Source of the DNA: an uncultured Bacilli bacterium
GTDB lineage: Bacteria > Bacillota_I > Bacilli_A > RF39 > UBA660
Reading direction: 5' to 3'
NCBI GenBank assembly: GCA_934095965.1
Contig: CAKOKR010000001.1
Location: 44,980-108,979, forward strand
Length of the DNA stretch: 64,000 nt
A model generated the notes under the pieces. It was not told where the DNA came from and did no database searches. It saw only the letters and a list, made by a program, of their open reading frames with translations. A program made the position numbers and the translations under genes. The number at the start of each line of letters is the position of its first letter. The first letter of the stretch is position 1. Positions 27,197-35,710 of the stretch are shown in pieces.

Positions 27197-28093
27197 ATGA
27201 ACAAAGAACAATTAGAAATTCTAAGAAAAAAAGCAAGAAACATTTATCTTTATGGTTATCTTTTAACTTTAATTATATGCATTATTCTTGGTTTATACAC
27301 TAAATCAATATTTCCAGCATTTATTGCATTAATTATAGGTTTAGTTTTAACAACTTTATTTGCATCAAAACCAACATCTACATTTGTAAAAGCATACAAA
27401 GAATTATTTGTTTTAAAATCTCTTCAATCTATTTTTACTGATTTAGTTTATGAACCAGAAAAAGGAATAGATGAAAGTGTTATTAGAGATACAAAAATGC
27501 TTTATATGGGAGATAGTTTTGATTCAAATGATTACATATCTGGTAAATACAAAGATATAAATGTAGTTGCATCAGATATTCAAATACAAGAAAGAGAAGA
27601 AAGAAAAGATAGTGAAGGTAACACAGAAACTTACTGGGTAACAATATTCTTAGGAAGATGGATGATATTTGATTTTAACAAAACATTTAAAGCTAATATA
27701 GAAATTTGTGAAAAAGGCTTTCAAAATGCAACAATTTCCAACTGGGGGCAAAAAACTAAATATAAAAAGGTAAGCATGGAAGATGAAGAATTTAACAAAA
27801 GATACAAAGTTTATGCTCAAAATGAACATGAAGCATTCTACATCATAACACCATCCCTTATGGAAAAGTTAAAAACAATATCAAATAAAACCAATGGTAA
27901 TCTATTATTTTGTTTCGTAGATAATAAATTACATGTAGGTCTTGCAAATAATAAAGATTCTTTTGAACATAGCATTTTCACAAAAATTGATGAAGAAAAA
28001 ATAATAAAAGAAGTAACTAATGAAATAAAGATAATCACAGACTTTGTTGATGATTTAAACTTAGATAATGATTTATTTAAAACGGAGGTATAA
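27197..28093 (+). CDS. DUF3137 membrane protein (LemA partner)
   Basis: A 298-residue protein with two N-terminal transmembrane helices (about 18-58), followed by a cytosolic domain with GKYKDINV, the EREERKDSEG loop, and a GRWMIFDF strand, as in DUF3137 proteins. It is followed after 2 bases by lemA, an association seen in many bacteria. A TATAAT with a weak -35 lies just upstream. The biochemical role of the pair is not known; LemA-type systems are linked to membrane or surface maintenance. Confidence 0.8.
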   Translation: MNKEQLEILRKKARNIYLYGYLLTLIICIILGLYTKSIFPAFIALIIGLVLTTLFASKPTSTFVKAYKELFVLKSLQSIFTDLVYEPEKGIDESVIRDTKMLYMGDSFDSNDYISGKYKDINVVASDIQIQEREERKDSEGNTETYWVTIFLGRWMIFDFNKTFKANIEICEKGFQNATISNWGQKTKYKKVSMEDEEFNKRYKVYAQNEHEAFYIITPSLMEKLKTISNKTNGNLLFCFVDNKLHVGLANNKDSFEHSIFTKIDEEKIIKEVTNEIKIITDFVDDLNLDNDLFKTEV

Positions 28094-28095
28094 AA

Positions 28096-28647
28096 ATGAA
28101 TCCAACATATATATTAATTATAGCAATCATTTTATTATTTATTATAATAATTTGGTACATAAATACATATAACAAATTAAAAAGAGCAACTATTAAAATT
28201 GATGAAGCTTTATCTGGAATAGATGTTGCACTAACTAAAAGATATGATGTTTTAACAAAAACAATCGAAGTAGTAAAAGGTTATGCAAAACATGAAAAAG
28301 AAGTATTATTCGCAGTAATAAAATTACGTGAAAATATGACAATTAAAGAAAGAAATGTTGCAAGTAATAAAATGGATGAAAATTTTCAAAAGATAAATGC
28401 ACTCGCAGAAAATTATCCAAATTTAAAAGCAGATGAAAACTTCAAAATGTTACAAAAAACAATCATAGATGTCGAAGAACACTTGCAAGCAGCAAGAAGA
28501 CTTTATAATTCTAATGTAGCAATATATAATGAATTAATAAGTAGAATACCATCAAATATTGTTGCAAATAATTTAAAAATGACTAAAAAAGAATTTTTTG
28601 AAGCAAAAGAAAATGAAAAAGAAATGCTAGTTAAGTTCTCTAACTAA
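28096..28647 (+). CDS. lemA: LemA family protein
   Basis: The 183-residue protein has an N-terminal helix (about 3-23) with a very short extracellular tip, and a cytosolic helical bundle. The family pattern is visible: WYINTYNKLKRATIKIDEAL, LTKRYDVLTKTIEVVKGYA, then LQAARRLYNSNVAIYNELIS. ACGGAGG precedes the start. The last 21 bases overlap the end of the opposite-strand gene. Typical LemA length is about 185-200 residues. Confidence 0.93.
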   Translation: MNPTYILIIAIILLFIIIIWYINTYNKLKRATIKIDEALSGIDVALTKRYDVLTKTIEVVKGYAKHEKEVLFAVIKLRENMTIKERNVASNKMDENFQKINALAENYPNLKADENFKMLQKTIIDVEEHLQAARRLYNSNVAIYNELISRIPSNIVANNLKMTKKEFFEAKENEKEMLVKFSN

Positions 28648-28662
28648 ATGCATTTCTTTTTC
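28615..28662. terminator. Bidirectional terminator inside two overlapping coding ends
   Basis: GAAAAAGAAATGC (28615-28627) pairs perfectly with GCATTTCTTTTTC (28650-28662); inside it TAGTTA (28628-28633) pairs with TAACTA (28641-28646). Both lemA and the minus-strand hydrolase gene end inside it. Confidence 0.8.
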
Positions 28663-30078
28663 TGTTGGTATTAATTCTTCAAGTAACTTATATTGAAGTG
28701 CTAAATCTAAAGCTAATCTAACAAGCACTTCTTTTTCTTTAGTATAATTACTACATACAATCTTTTCTTCACCATTTGGTAAAACAAAAGTCTTTTTATT
28801 ATGTTCATCAATTTTAATATTTTTAACTTGTTCGGGATGTATTTGATAAATTCTATTATGTAATCTTGGTGAACCCACAAATAAAGTAATATTATTAATT
28901 GGATCAACTACAAGTTGGGTACCTGCAAAACCTGGTGACATAAAGCTTCTTCCTGAAAGGGGAGGATACACAGATAAATTATTAATATCAGGTTGTTTCA
29001 AATAAACAAGTGAACCATAAAACTTCGTATATTTATCTAAATCTTTAAAACCAGTTTCAGTATCAGACATTGAAAACACACTTTCTTTTTTTAACAAAAA
29101 TTCATTACATAAATTATTTGCAAATTTTATCATATCATCTTTTGTAGAAAAATAACCTGCATGCCCCGGAGCAATACCTTGAAGTTCTCCAATAGCTATA
29201 GCTTTTTCATCATGTGGTGTTCCTGGATAATTATCATATCTAGTAATACCAAAACCTTCTTTAGTTACAATTGTTGAAAAATTTTCATTAGCTATTTTAT
29301 GTTTATTATAATTTGGTACCCTTAAAGCAGTATCCTTCATATCAACCATTCTAAGAATAGCAGTATTAACAAAACTAGTAAATTGCATTCTTGTAACTCT
29401 TTCAACTACAATCCTTAATGCCATTGCTCCCATATCAGTATATGAATTTTCATCTAATCCTTTTTCTACTGGATGAAGTGTATACAAAATATTTAATGCT
29501 TCATCACTATTTTTAGCTTTATCAACTCTTTTATTAGTTACAACCTTTATTCTAAACTTAAGTAAATCATAAATTGTGGTATCTCCAAGTTTCTTAAATT
29601 CAGGAACATACTTTCTAACTGGATCAAATACATCAATTAATCCATCTTCTTCAAGCTTTAACACAGCAACTGCAGTAAATATTTTAGATGTAGATGCTAA
29701 ATCAAATATAGTATCCATTTCCATAGGTATCTTTTTACTAACTAAATAACCATTTTCAAAATCAACTTCAGATCTATTACCACATATAACAGTATCTCTA
29801 GTTTTAAATGTACCAAAATCAAGTATTATCCCCGGAGTAATTTTAGTTTCATTTACAAATAAATCTATTATTTCTTTTAAACCACTTCTTAAAAATAGTT
29901 TAAGTCTTATTGTAGTTAAACTTTGATTTTTATTTTCTCTGATTATATCTAAAACAGGTCTAAGTAATATATCATAATCTTTATAACTATATATATCTTG
30001 AAAACAACTTATATTAGTATTATTTTGATTTTCTATCATTTTATCAATAAATTTTTTATATATAAAATATTCTTTCAT
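28627..30078 (-). CDS. Serine hydrolase of the beta-lactamase/PBP-like (class C) fold
   Basis: A 483-residue protein. STSK (in DLASTSKIF) at about residue 129 is the SxxK nucleophile motif, and SYTDMGAMAL about 85 residues later may replace the usual YxN motif. GHAGYFST lies in a position of family-conserved glycines. There is no obvious signal peptide, so it may act in the cytosol or leave by another route. Relatives cleave D-Ala peptides or esters; the substrate is unknown. AGGAGGAAT precedes the start. It converges on lemA with a 21-base overlap. Confidence 0.75.
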   Translation of the reverse strand: MKEYFIYKKFIDKMIENQNNTNISCFQDIYSYKDYDILLRPVLDIIRENKNQSLTTIRLKLFLRSGLKEIIDLFVNETKITPGIILDFGTFKTRDTVICGNRSEVDFENGYLVSKKIPMEMDTIFDLASTSKIFTAVAVLKLEEDGLIDVFDPVRKYVPEFKKLGDTTIYDLLKFRIKVVTNKRVDKAKNSDEALNILYTLHPVEKGLDENSYTDMGAMALRIVVERVTRMQFTSFVNTAILRMVDMKDTALRVPNYNKHKIANENFSTIVTKEGFGITRYDNYPGTPHDEKAIAIGELQGIAPGHAGYFSTKDDMIKFANNLCNEFLLKKESVFSMSDTETGFKDLDKYTKFYGSLVYLKQPDINNLSVYPPLSGRSFMSPGFAGTQLVVDPINNITLFVGSPRLHNRIYQIHPEQVKNIKIDEHNKKTFVLPNGEEKIVCSNYTKEKEVLVRLALDLALQYKLLEELIPTEKEMHLVRELN

Positions 30079-30164
30079 TACATATTCCTCCTAAAAACAA
30101 GAATTATTATAATAATTATATGTAGAAAAGTCAAATTTTTAATGCATTATTTGTCGAAGTGTGG

Positions 30165-30170
30165 TAAAAT
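30165..30170 (+). promoter_or_regulatory. Extended -10 (GTGTGGTAAAAT) of the XRE-membrane gene
   Basis: TAAAAT preceded by GTGTGG, with no convincing -35. The same extended element occurs at 9411, 18160 and 43918. The AGGAGGTG ribosome site follows at 30173. Confidence 0.5.
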
Positions 30171-30185
30171 TAAGGAGGTGAAAAT

Positions 30186-31370
30186 ATGAAAAGGAAAAAT
30201 AAGAAAAAAGTAGTAAAGACAACAAAGTTTAGTTACATAATCTCAACCTATAGGGCTGAAAGAAAGCTTACACAAAAAGCTCTCGGAGACATAATCGGAG
30301 TATCAGATAGAACTATCTCAAAGTGGGAAAATGGTGATACTGAACCAGATTTATATCATGTTAAGAAAATCTGTAAAACTCTAGATATACCTCCATCAAA
30401 TTTATTCATTTATAAAAAGACTTTAAATGATAGATTACGTAAAATAGGTAACATTCTATCAATAATTATAAAATTTATATTAAAACATGCATTAAAATTT
30501 ATAATCGCAGTGGCTTTTTTGTATTTATTATTATTTTATATAAACAATTATAATTCAATTCAAATATATTCATTAAAATATCATAGTGACAATATATATT
30601 TTAATCATGCATACTTTTACAAAACTAAAGTATATGATATTCTAACTATAGAAAATATTAAAATAAATAAAATAGATTATAATCCAACATCTTATTATGT
30701 GGAATTATATACATCAACAAATGGTGATAAAGAAGTTATTTATAAAGCTGATTCTTTAGAAAACATTTATATTGAAGAAACATTATCAGAACATGATTTA
30801 TTATCTAAAGATACTATAAAAGGTATAACAAATGGACTTCATTTAACAATAACAACAACTGATGAATTCGGTGAAACTCATAATTATGATTGTTTAATAT
30901 CTTTAAAAGAAAAATATAGCAATAACAAAATAATTGAAAAACAATATATAAATAATTCAGAAACAAGAATCATTTATCCAATATTTTATAAAAATGAAGT
31001 TGAAACACAAACAGCAATACCTACATTTGATGAATCAAATACTTTAGAAAAATTAGGTTACACATACAATAAGGATAAAGATTCATATACTAAAATAGAT
31101 AAAGATGGTGGTAAGATTGAATATATGCCATCAGTTAATACTATAAATTATGAAATATATATAGGAAGTGTTCATCATAAGATTTGTTATAATTCTGAAA
31201 CTGATAAAATTAAATATAAAATTTTAAAAGAAATGAACAATGTAGTTAGCGATAATAACTACATTGTCAATAATAATCAAATAATTTTAAAAGAAAAACA
31301 AAAGAATGATAACATCGAAAAAATCCAATATTTACTTGACATCTACAACGATATAAACAAAACTCTCTAA
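30186..31370 (+). CDS. XRE-type DNA-binding membrane protein with extracytoplasmic domain
   Basis: The 394-residue protein has an N-terminal helix-turn-helix (about 13-70; KLTQKALGDIIGVSDRTISKWENG), one transmembrane helix (about 99-120), and a ~270-residue outer domain rich in Tyr, Asn and Ile with no recognised fold. This is the layout of one-component membrane regulators that sense an outside signal and bind DNA on the inside. AGGAGGTG precedes the start. The target may be its own promoter or the secreted protein gene just downstream at 31461. Confidence 0.75.
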   Translation: MKRKNKKKVVKTTKFSYIISTYRAERKLTQKALGDIIGVSDRTISKWENGDTEPDLYHVKKICKTLDIPPSNLFIYKKTLNDRLRKIGNILSIIIKFILKHALKFIIAVAFLYLLLFYINNYNSIQIYSLKYHSDNIYFNHAYFYKTKVYDILTIENIKINKIDYNPTSYYVELYTSTNGDKEVIYKADSLENIYIEETLSEHDLLSKDTIKGITNGLHLTITTTDEFGETHNYDCLISLKEKYSNNKIIEKQYINNSETRIIYPIFYKNEVETQTAIPTFDESNTLEKLGYTYNKDKDSYTKIDKDGGKIEYMPSVNTINYEIYIGSVHHKICYNSETDKIKYKILKEMNNVVSDNNYIVNNNQIILKEKQKNDNIEKIQYLLDIYNDINKTL

Positions 31371-31460
31371 CGTGAGAATTCGAACTCCCGCAAGATTCTA
31401 TTTCATATTTCGACATTATATGCTAAGATGAAAGTGGATTTGAAAGGAGGTGAAATAATA

Positions 31461-32288
31461 TTGTATAGCTTGAGGAAAAGCGTAGCTGCTTTTGCCTTAA
31501 TGTTATTATTATTTGTTACGACTTCAGCAAAAGCAGCTACTCTTACTAATGAGGAATATTCAAGATTAAAGATTATTTTCTCAGATGCCAGAATATCTAC
31601 AATGAGTGATGAAGATGCTCAAAGATATTTAAGTTATGATTTAGAAAATTCTAATATTGTAAGTAAATATTATAGAGTAACTGAAACTGCAAATGGAACA
31701 GTTTCAGCTGAAGTTACAAAAACTGAAGCTGAAGAGGCTTCTCAAGCGACTAATAATAATGTAACAAGAGGTGCTTCTTATAGAACTACATATAAGAATA
31801 TCCAAATATCTTCAACTAAAATTAGTACAAATAATTATTACATTAATTTTTATACTAATTGGCTATTAACTCCAAAGGTAAAATCTTATGATGTTAATGC
31901 AATGAGAGTGGATGATGCTACCATAGTAGCCGGTACTCAAAAAGGAACTCAAAATTACGGAATAAATGGAAATTATGCTGAAATAAGTTATTCTTATAAT
32001 GGTACCAATATGGTAAATCAAAGTAATGGTTTCGGTATATCTATGAATTTAGTAGATGCAGCAACAGGATTTCAATTAGAAATTGAAGCAATTGTAACAT
32101 CAACTTCAAAATGGGCAACAGTATATGCAAGCTATCAACATGCTGCATCTAATGTTACGCTAGCACAATCTAAGTCATACAATATTAGTCATAATGGATA
32201 TGGAGAAGTCATTAACTTCGCAACTGCCGTTGAAAATTATTATGACGGGATGCAAGGTGTGTCAATCGCATTGGGATATACAGGGTAA
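31461..32288 (+). CDS. Secreted protein of unknown function (TTG start)
   Basis: The frame is open from an ATG at 31428, but the perfect AAAGGAGGTGA at 31443-31453 points to the TTG at 31461, giving 275 residues with a clean signal peptide (cleavage near SAKA-AT, about residue 26). The mature part has a coil-rich N-terminus with an EVTKTEAEEASQ stretch, then a beta-rich domain (GISMNLVDAATGF, YASYQHAASNV, GYGEVINF) ending GVSIALGYTG. No catalytic or binding motif is evident. It lies just after the membrane regulator. The strong ribosome site suggests high output. Confidence 0.55.
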   Translation: MYSLRKSVAAFALMLLLFVTTSAKAATLTNEEYSRLKIIFSDARISTMSDEDAQRYLSYDLENSNIVSKYYRVTETANGTVSAEVTKTEAEEASQATNNNVTRGASYRTTYKNIQISSTKISTNNYYINFYTNWLLTPKVKSYDVNAMRVDDATIVAGTQKGTQNYGINGNYAEISYSYNGTNMVNQSNGFGISMNLVDAATGFQLEIEAIVTSTSKWATVYASYQHAASNVTLAQSKSYNISHNGYGEVINFATAVENYYDGMQGVSIALGYTG

Positions 32289-32464
32289 GCACATAGTGGT
32301 AGCAATAAATGTACCACCGACATATTATGAAACCGTGTATAGTTTTTATTGAAGGCTCCGAAAATTAAACTGTTTATATTGTTACTGTAATTTAGTGTAG
32401 GAACTATAAGATTTGTAATATAGAACAAAAAATTTTAAAACGAAAAAAATTCACCATAGATATT

Positions 32465-32494
32465 GTAATATTTTAAATCCTCACAACATACGAT
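32465..32494 (+). promoter_or_regulatory. Sigma-E-like sporulation promoter of spoIVA
   Basis: TAATATT (32466-32472) fits the -35 pattern kmATATT, and CATACGAT (32487-32494) differs from the CATACAHT -10 consensus at one base. The spacing is 14 bases. In Bacillus subtilis spoIVA is transcribed by sigma-E in the mother cell, so this match is expected if the organism sporulates. Confidence 0.6.
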
Positions 32495-32523
32495 TACAAT
32501 AGAAAAATGAAAGATGGTGGATT

Positions 32524-34002
32524 ATGGAAAAAGAAAAAATTATATCATCCATAGCTAAACGTGGGAATGGCGAGATATATCTAGGTGTAGTAGGAGCAGT
32601 TAGAACTGGTAAATCAACTTTTATAAAGAGATTTATAGAAAACTTGGTTGTTCCAAACATAACAGATGAATATGAGAAAAAGAGATGTCTAGATGAAATT
32701 CCACAAAGTGCTCAAGGTAAAACAATAATGACCACAGAACCCAAGTTTGTTCCAAGTAATGGTGCTTTGATTAAAGTAGGTGAATTCGAAACAAACATCA
32801 AACTTGTGGATTGTGTTGGATATGTCATTCCCGAAGCTAATGGATTTGTTGATGAGGAAGGAAATCCTAGAATGGTAAAAAGTCCTTGGTTTGAGGACGC
32901 GATTCCTTTTGTTGAAGCAGCGGAAATTGGTACAGAAAAAGTAATCAAAGACCATGCCACAATAGGAATTGTTTTAACAACAGATGGTTCAATCGGTGAA
33001 ATAAAACGAGAATCATATGTAAGTGCAGAAACTAAAGTAGTTGAAGAACTTAAAAATATTGGTAAACCATTTATAATTATATTGAATTCTATTCATCCCA
33101 CAAATACTGAAACAGTTGAACTAGCAAGAAAGCTTAGCGACGACTATGAAGTTCCGGTTATGCCAATAAGTGCAGAATTAATGAATGAAAAAGAGATAAT
33201 GGAAATATTAAAAACTGCATTATATGAATTTCCAGTCTTAGATATTAAAGTATCTATTCCAGAATGGGTACATGTATTACCAGAAAGTAATGAAATTAAA
33301 AGTCATTATTTAGAAAAAATTAAAGAAAGTGTAATAAGTGTTGAAAAAGTTAAAGATGTAGATTATATTATGGAACATTTCAAAGATTCAGAAATAATAA
33401 GTGAAGCTTATATATCTGAACTTGATGCCGCGACTGGAACAGTCACAATTACATTAAATAGCAAAAATGAACTATATACTGAAACGTTAAAAAATGTCAT
33501 GGGTGAAATGGTTACATCTAAAGCAGGCTTATTAAAAATGTTTGCAAATTATAAAGAAGACAAGGAAGAAATTGAATCCCTACGATCTGCTATAAAGATG
33601 GCTAAAAGCACAGGATATGGTATTGTATATCCAAGTATAAATGAGTTAAAACTTCAAACACCAGAACTTGTTAAACAAGGAAGTAGATATGGAGTTAAAC
33701 TTAAAGCTATTGCATCAAGCATTCATATGTTAAAAGTTGATGTGGAATCTACTTTTGAACCAATCATAGGTAGTGAACTACAATCAAAAGAATTAATTGA
33801 TAGATTAATGAAAGATTATGAAACTGATGCATCAAGTATTTGGAAAAGTGAAATATTTGGAAGAAGTCTTGAAGCTATTGTTCAAGAAGGAATTCAAGCT
33901 AAACTTAGTATGATGCCAGATAACACTAGGTATAAGTTAAAAGACACAGTATCTAAAATTGTAAATAAGGGATCAAATACTTTAATTGCAATAGTTATAT
34001 AG
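32524..34002 (+). CDS. spoIVA: Stage IV sporulation protein A (SpoIVA)
   Basis: SpoIVA is an ATPase that polymerises on the outer forespore membrane and forms the base of the spore coat; it binds the membrane through SpoVM. The 492 residues match the family length. The N-terminal GTPase-like domain has GAVRTGKST (about 24-32) and LVDCVGYV; the middle and C-terminal domains are complete, ending in the hydrophobic NTLIAIVI tail. No truncation or frameshift is seen. GATGGTGG precedes the ATG. It has its own sigma-E-like promoter and terminator. Confidence 0.96.
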   Translation: MEKEKIISSIAKRGNGEIYLGVVGAVRTGKSTFIKRFIENLVVPNITDEYEKKRCLDEIPQSAQGKTIMTTEPKFVPSNGALIKVGEFETNIKLVDCVGYVIPEANGFVDEEGNPRMVKSPWFEDAIPFVEAAEIGTEKVIKDHATIGIVLTTDGSIGEIKRESYVSAETKVVEELKNIGKPFIIILNSIHPTNTETVELARKLSDDYEVPVMPISAELMNEKEIMEILKTALYEFPVLDIKVSIPEWVHVLPESNEIKSHYLEKIKESVISVEKVKDVDYIMEHFKDSEIISEAYISELDAATGTVTITLNSKNELYTETLKNVMGEMVTSKAGLLKMFANYKEDKEEIESLRSAIKMAKSTGYGIVYPSINELKLQTPELVKQGSRYGVKLKAIASSIHMLKVDVESTFEPIIGSELQSKELIDRLMKDYETDASSIWKSEIFGRSLEAIVQEGIQAKLSMMPDNTRYKLKDTVSKIVNKGSNTLIAIVI

Positions 34003-34018
34003 CTATTGCTTTTTTTTA
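33988..34018 (+). terminator. Terminator of spoIVA
   Basis: GCAATAG (33988-33994) pairs with CTATTGC (34003-34009), followed by nine T (34010-34018). The stem overlaps the stop codon. Confidence 0.9.
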
Positions 34019-34028
34019 ATATAAAAAG

Positions 34029-34057
34029 TTGCAATTTGTAAATTGGTGTAGTATAAT
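34029..34057 (+). promoter_or_regulatory. Sigma-A promoter of the small RNA
   Basis: TTGCAA (34029-34034) and TATAAT (34052-34057) are exactly 17 bases apart. There is no ORF behind it, only the structured RNA below. Confidence 0.75.
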
Positions 34058-34063
34058 GTAATT

Positions 34064-34194
34064 GTAGCGTTAAAGTAATTGAAGAGATGATATTTATCAT
34101 CTGCTTAAACCCCCTGAAAAAAACTTAAGCCCTTCAAGACAATTGAAACGCTTACATTAGTATCACAACGATATTTATTTGTGGTACTTTTTTT
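34064..34194 (+). ncRNA. Stand-alone structured small RNA, about 130 nt, unknown class
   Basis: The transcript should start near 34064. Outer stem: GTAGCGTT (34064-34071) with AACGCTTAC (34147-34155). Inner stem: TTGAAG (34079-34084) with CTTCAA (34132-34137). Two hairpins sit inside: AGATGAT/ATCATCT (34085-34102), and GCTTAA/TTAAGC (34103-34130) with a loop holding five C (34110-34114). A terminator closes it: AGTATCACA (34159-34167) with TGTGGTACT (34180-34188) plus seven T. No ORF overlaps. It does not look like 6S, SRP, tmRNA or RNase P RNA. The C-rich loop could pair with G-rich ribosome sites, as in trans-acting sRNAs of Firmicutes. Confidence 0.65.
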
Positions 34195-34214
34195 GTAGAT
34201 TTATGTAAAAACTA

Positions 34215-34243
34215 TTGCATAGAAAAATCAAAAATGATAAAAT
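34215..34243 (+). promoter_or_regulatory. Promoter of the 34268 gene, shared in sequence with the 63771 gene
   Basis: TTGCAT (34215-34220) and TAAAAT (34238-34243) are 17 bases apart. The stretch from ACTATTGCA to AATAGAGGC is almost identical to 63624-63673. Confidence 0.65.
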
Positions 34244-34267
34244 TTTAATAGAATAGAGGCAATTCAC

Positions 34268-34717
34268 GTGAAAAAAAGCATTGTAAAAATATTGGTTGTA
34301 ATTCTGTGTAGTGTATGTTTTGGAACTAATGTTGAAACATGTTATACAGATAACTTATATAGAATAATTGGAGTAATAGATGGTAAAGTAAAATTAATTT
34401 TATCAGATGCATCAACAGCAGTAACAACAAAAATAGGTATGATGTATTTAAGTGAGTATTACTATGGGGCAACACCATATTATTGGACATTTCCGGGAAA
34501 TAATACTAACAAAAATGATTATAGAAAATCAATCAATGATAATTGGATGCATATCGGTCTAGACGAATGGACTATTTCTCGTGATTCTCTTCATACTAAT
34601 CTAACATTCGCAGTCTCAAGTTCTGGCAATATTGGACATGATTTTGTTTTTTCTGGTGTTGGTGGCGATATTGGTGAGGTTATTAGACCTGTCTTTTGTC
34701 TAAAATCATCAGTTTAA
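34268..34717 (+). CDS. Small secreted protein; C-terminal surface-protein domain fused to a signal peptide
   Basis: The GTG at 34268 follows AGAGG and gives 149 residues: a signal peptide (about 1-22), then a segment starting YRIIGVIDGKVKLI and ending WTISRDS...VIRPVFCLKSSV. In related low-GC bacteria this last pattern usually ends large surface proteins (from memory, not from a search). Here it stands alone behind a signal sequence, so it looks like an internally deleted or mini version. Its promoter matches that of the large surface gene starting at 63771, which fits a common origin. The ligand is unknown. Confidence 0.55.
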   Translation: MKKSIVKILVVILCSVCFGTNVETCYTDNLYRIIGVIDGKVKLILSDASTAVTTKIGMMYLSEYYYGATPYYWTFPGNNTNKNDYRKSINDNWMHIGLDEWTISRDSLHTNLTFAVSSSGNIGHDFVFSGVGGDIGEVIRPVFCLKSSV

Positions 34718-34766
34718 TATTCCTCTGGATCCGGAACATCAACAGATCCAATCAGAATAAAACTTT

Positions 34767-34790
34767 GATACCTTTTCCAAGGTATCTTTT
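34767..34790 (+). terminator. Terminator after the 34268 gene
   Basis: GATACCTT (34767-34774) pairs with AAGGTATC (34779-34786), followed by TTTT. Confidence 0.75.
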
Positions 34791-34862
34791 ACATTATAAA
34801 CCTATTTTAGTTTACAAATATTAAATAATGTGATAGAATAATAACCATTCAAGGGGGTTATT

Positions 34863-35630
34863 ATGAATAAAATATACGGTTTTACTAATGAATGTGTGAG
34901 TGCTTATCCTAATATATATAATTTTGATGGAAGTAATGTATTAAGTGTCTTAGGTAGTGGGGACCAATACTTTACTGCAATACTTAATGGTGCTAAAAAT
35001 GTTGATGTATTTGATTTAAATATGGTTGCTTGGTATCATTTCTTACTTAAATTTAATGCTATTAAATATTTTACATATGAAGAATTTTATAAATTCTTTG
35101 TAACATATAATTTAAATGACTTAAACAGCTACTTAAAACTAAGAAACTATTTACCAGATTATGCAAAAGAATTCTTTGATAATTTATATAAACAACATAA
35201 ACAATTATCAAGTATAAAAATATCTAATATATTTTTTGATAATTATGATATGGAAAATTATCAAAGAATAATACCATATTTTAATATAGATAATTATTAT
35301 AAATTACAAAGTATATTAAATAACACTGGTATACCGGAGTTTTATGCAAAACCTTTAGAAGTACTTGCAAACGCAAGAGACTTACATGGTTATGATTTAT
35401 GTTTATTTTCAAATATTTATGATTGGCTTGGAACTAATCCACCTAGATATAAAAAATTAATTGAATCATTTGATGCAGATGTAATTCAAGCTCATTATTT
35501 ATGGAAAACAAAAGATATAGAATTACCTGAATTTATAAGTTTAGGTTTTGAAAAAAATAAAATACCTGCAGTTAATGAAAGTCCAAGAAATAAATATAAT
35601 ACTGTACTTACATTAAAAAGAGTAAAATAA
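34863..35630 (+). CDS. DUF3419/BtaA-like protein (Rossmann, SAM-binding fold)
   Basis: A 255-residue soluble protein. VLSVLGSGDQYFTAILNGA (about residues 27-45) is a glycine-rich SAM-binding loop, followed by VDVFDLN with an acidic residue at the end of strand 2, as in class I methyltransferases. A C-terminal block (CLFSNIYDWLG) is in the position of the catalytic strand. BtaA-like proteins move the aminocarboxypropyl group of SAM to a lipid; whether this one does is unknown. AAGGGGG precedes the start. A strong terminator follows. Confidence 0.6.
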   Translation: MNKIYGFTNECVSAYPNIYNFDGSNVLSVLGSGDQYFTAILNGAKNVDVFDLNMVAWYHFLLKFNAIKYFTYEEFYKFFVTYNLNDLNSYLKLRNYLPDYAKEFFDNLYKQHKQLSSIKISNIFFDNYDMENYQRIIPYFNIDNYYKLQSILNNTGIPEFYAKPLEVLANARDLHGYDLCLFSNIYDWLGTNPPRYKKLIESFDADVIQAHYLWKTKDIELPEFISLGFEKNKIPAVNESPRNKYNTVLTLKRVK

Positions 35631-35633
35631 ATT

Positions 35634-35675
35634 AATGCAAATAAAACAAATTATAATGTTTTATTTGCATTTTAA
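35634..35675. terminator. Strong terminator before murD
   Basis: AATGCAAATAAAACA (35634-35648) pairs perfectly over 15 bp with its complement at 35657-35671, followed by T and A bases. Confidence 0.8.
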
Positions 35676-35710
35676 ATATAATAATAATATAATTGAAGTA
35701 GGTGATTACA

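Noticed and set aside
29998..30189. 63-codon plus-strand frame before the XRE-membrane gene
   Set aside because: It lies antisense to the start of the serine hydrolase and across the next promoter, with no ribosome site.
31371..31397. Minus-strand sequence reading GGGAGTTCGAATTCTC, like the T-arm of a tRNA-Leu/Ser 3' end
   Set aside because: The two arms do not pair as a five-base T stem and no other tRNA arms are present; at most a decayed fragment.
32296..32317. GTGGTA/TACCAC hairpin after the secreted protein gene
   Set aside because: Only 6 bp and no T run, so not supported as a terminator.
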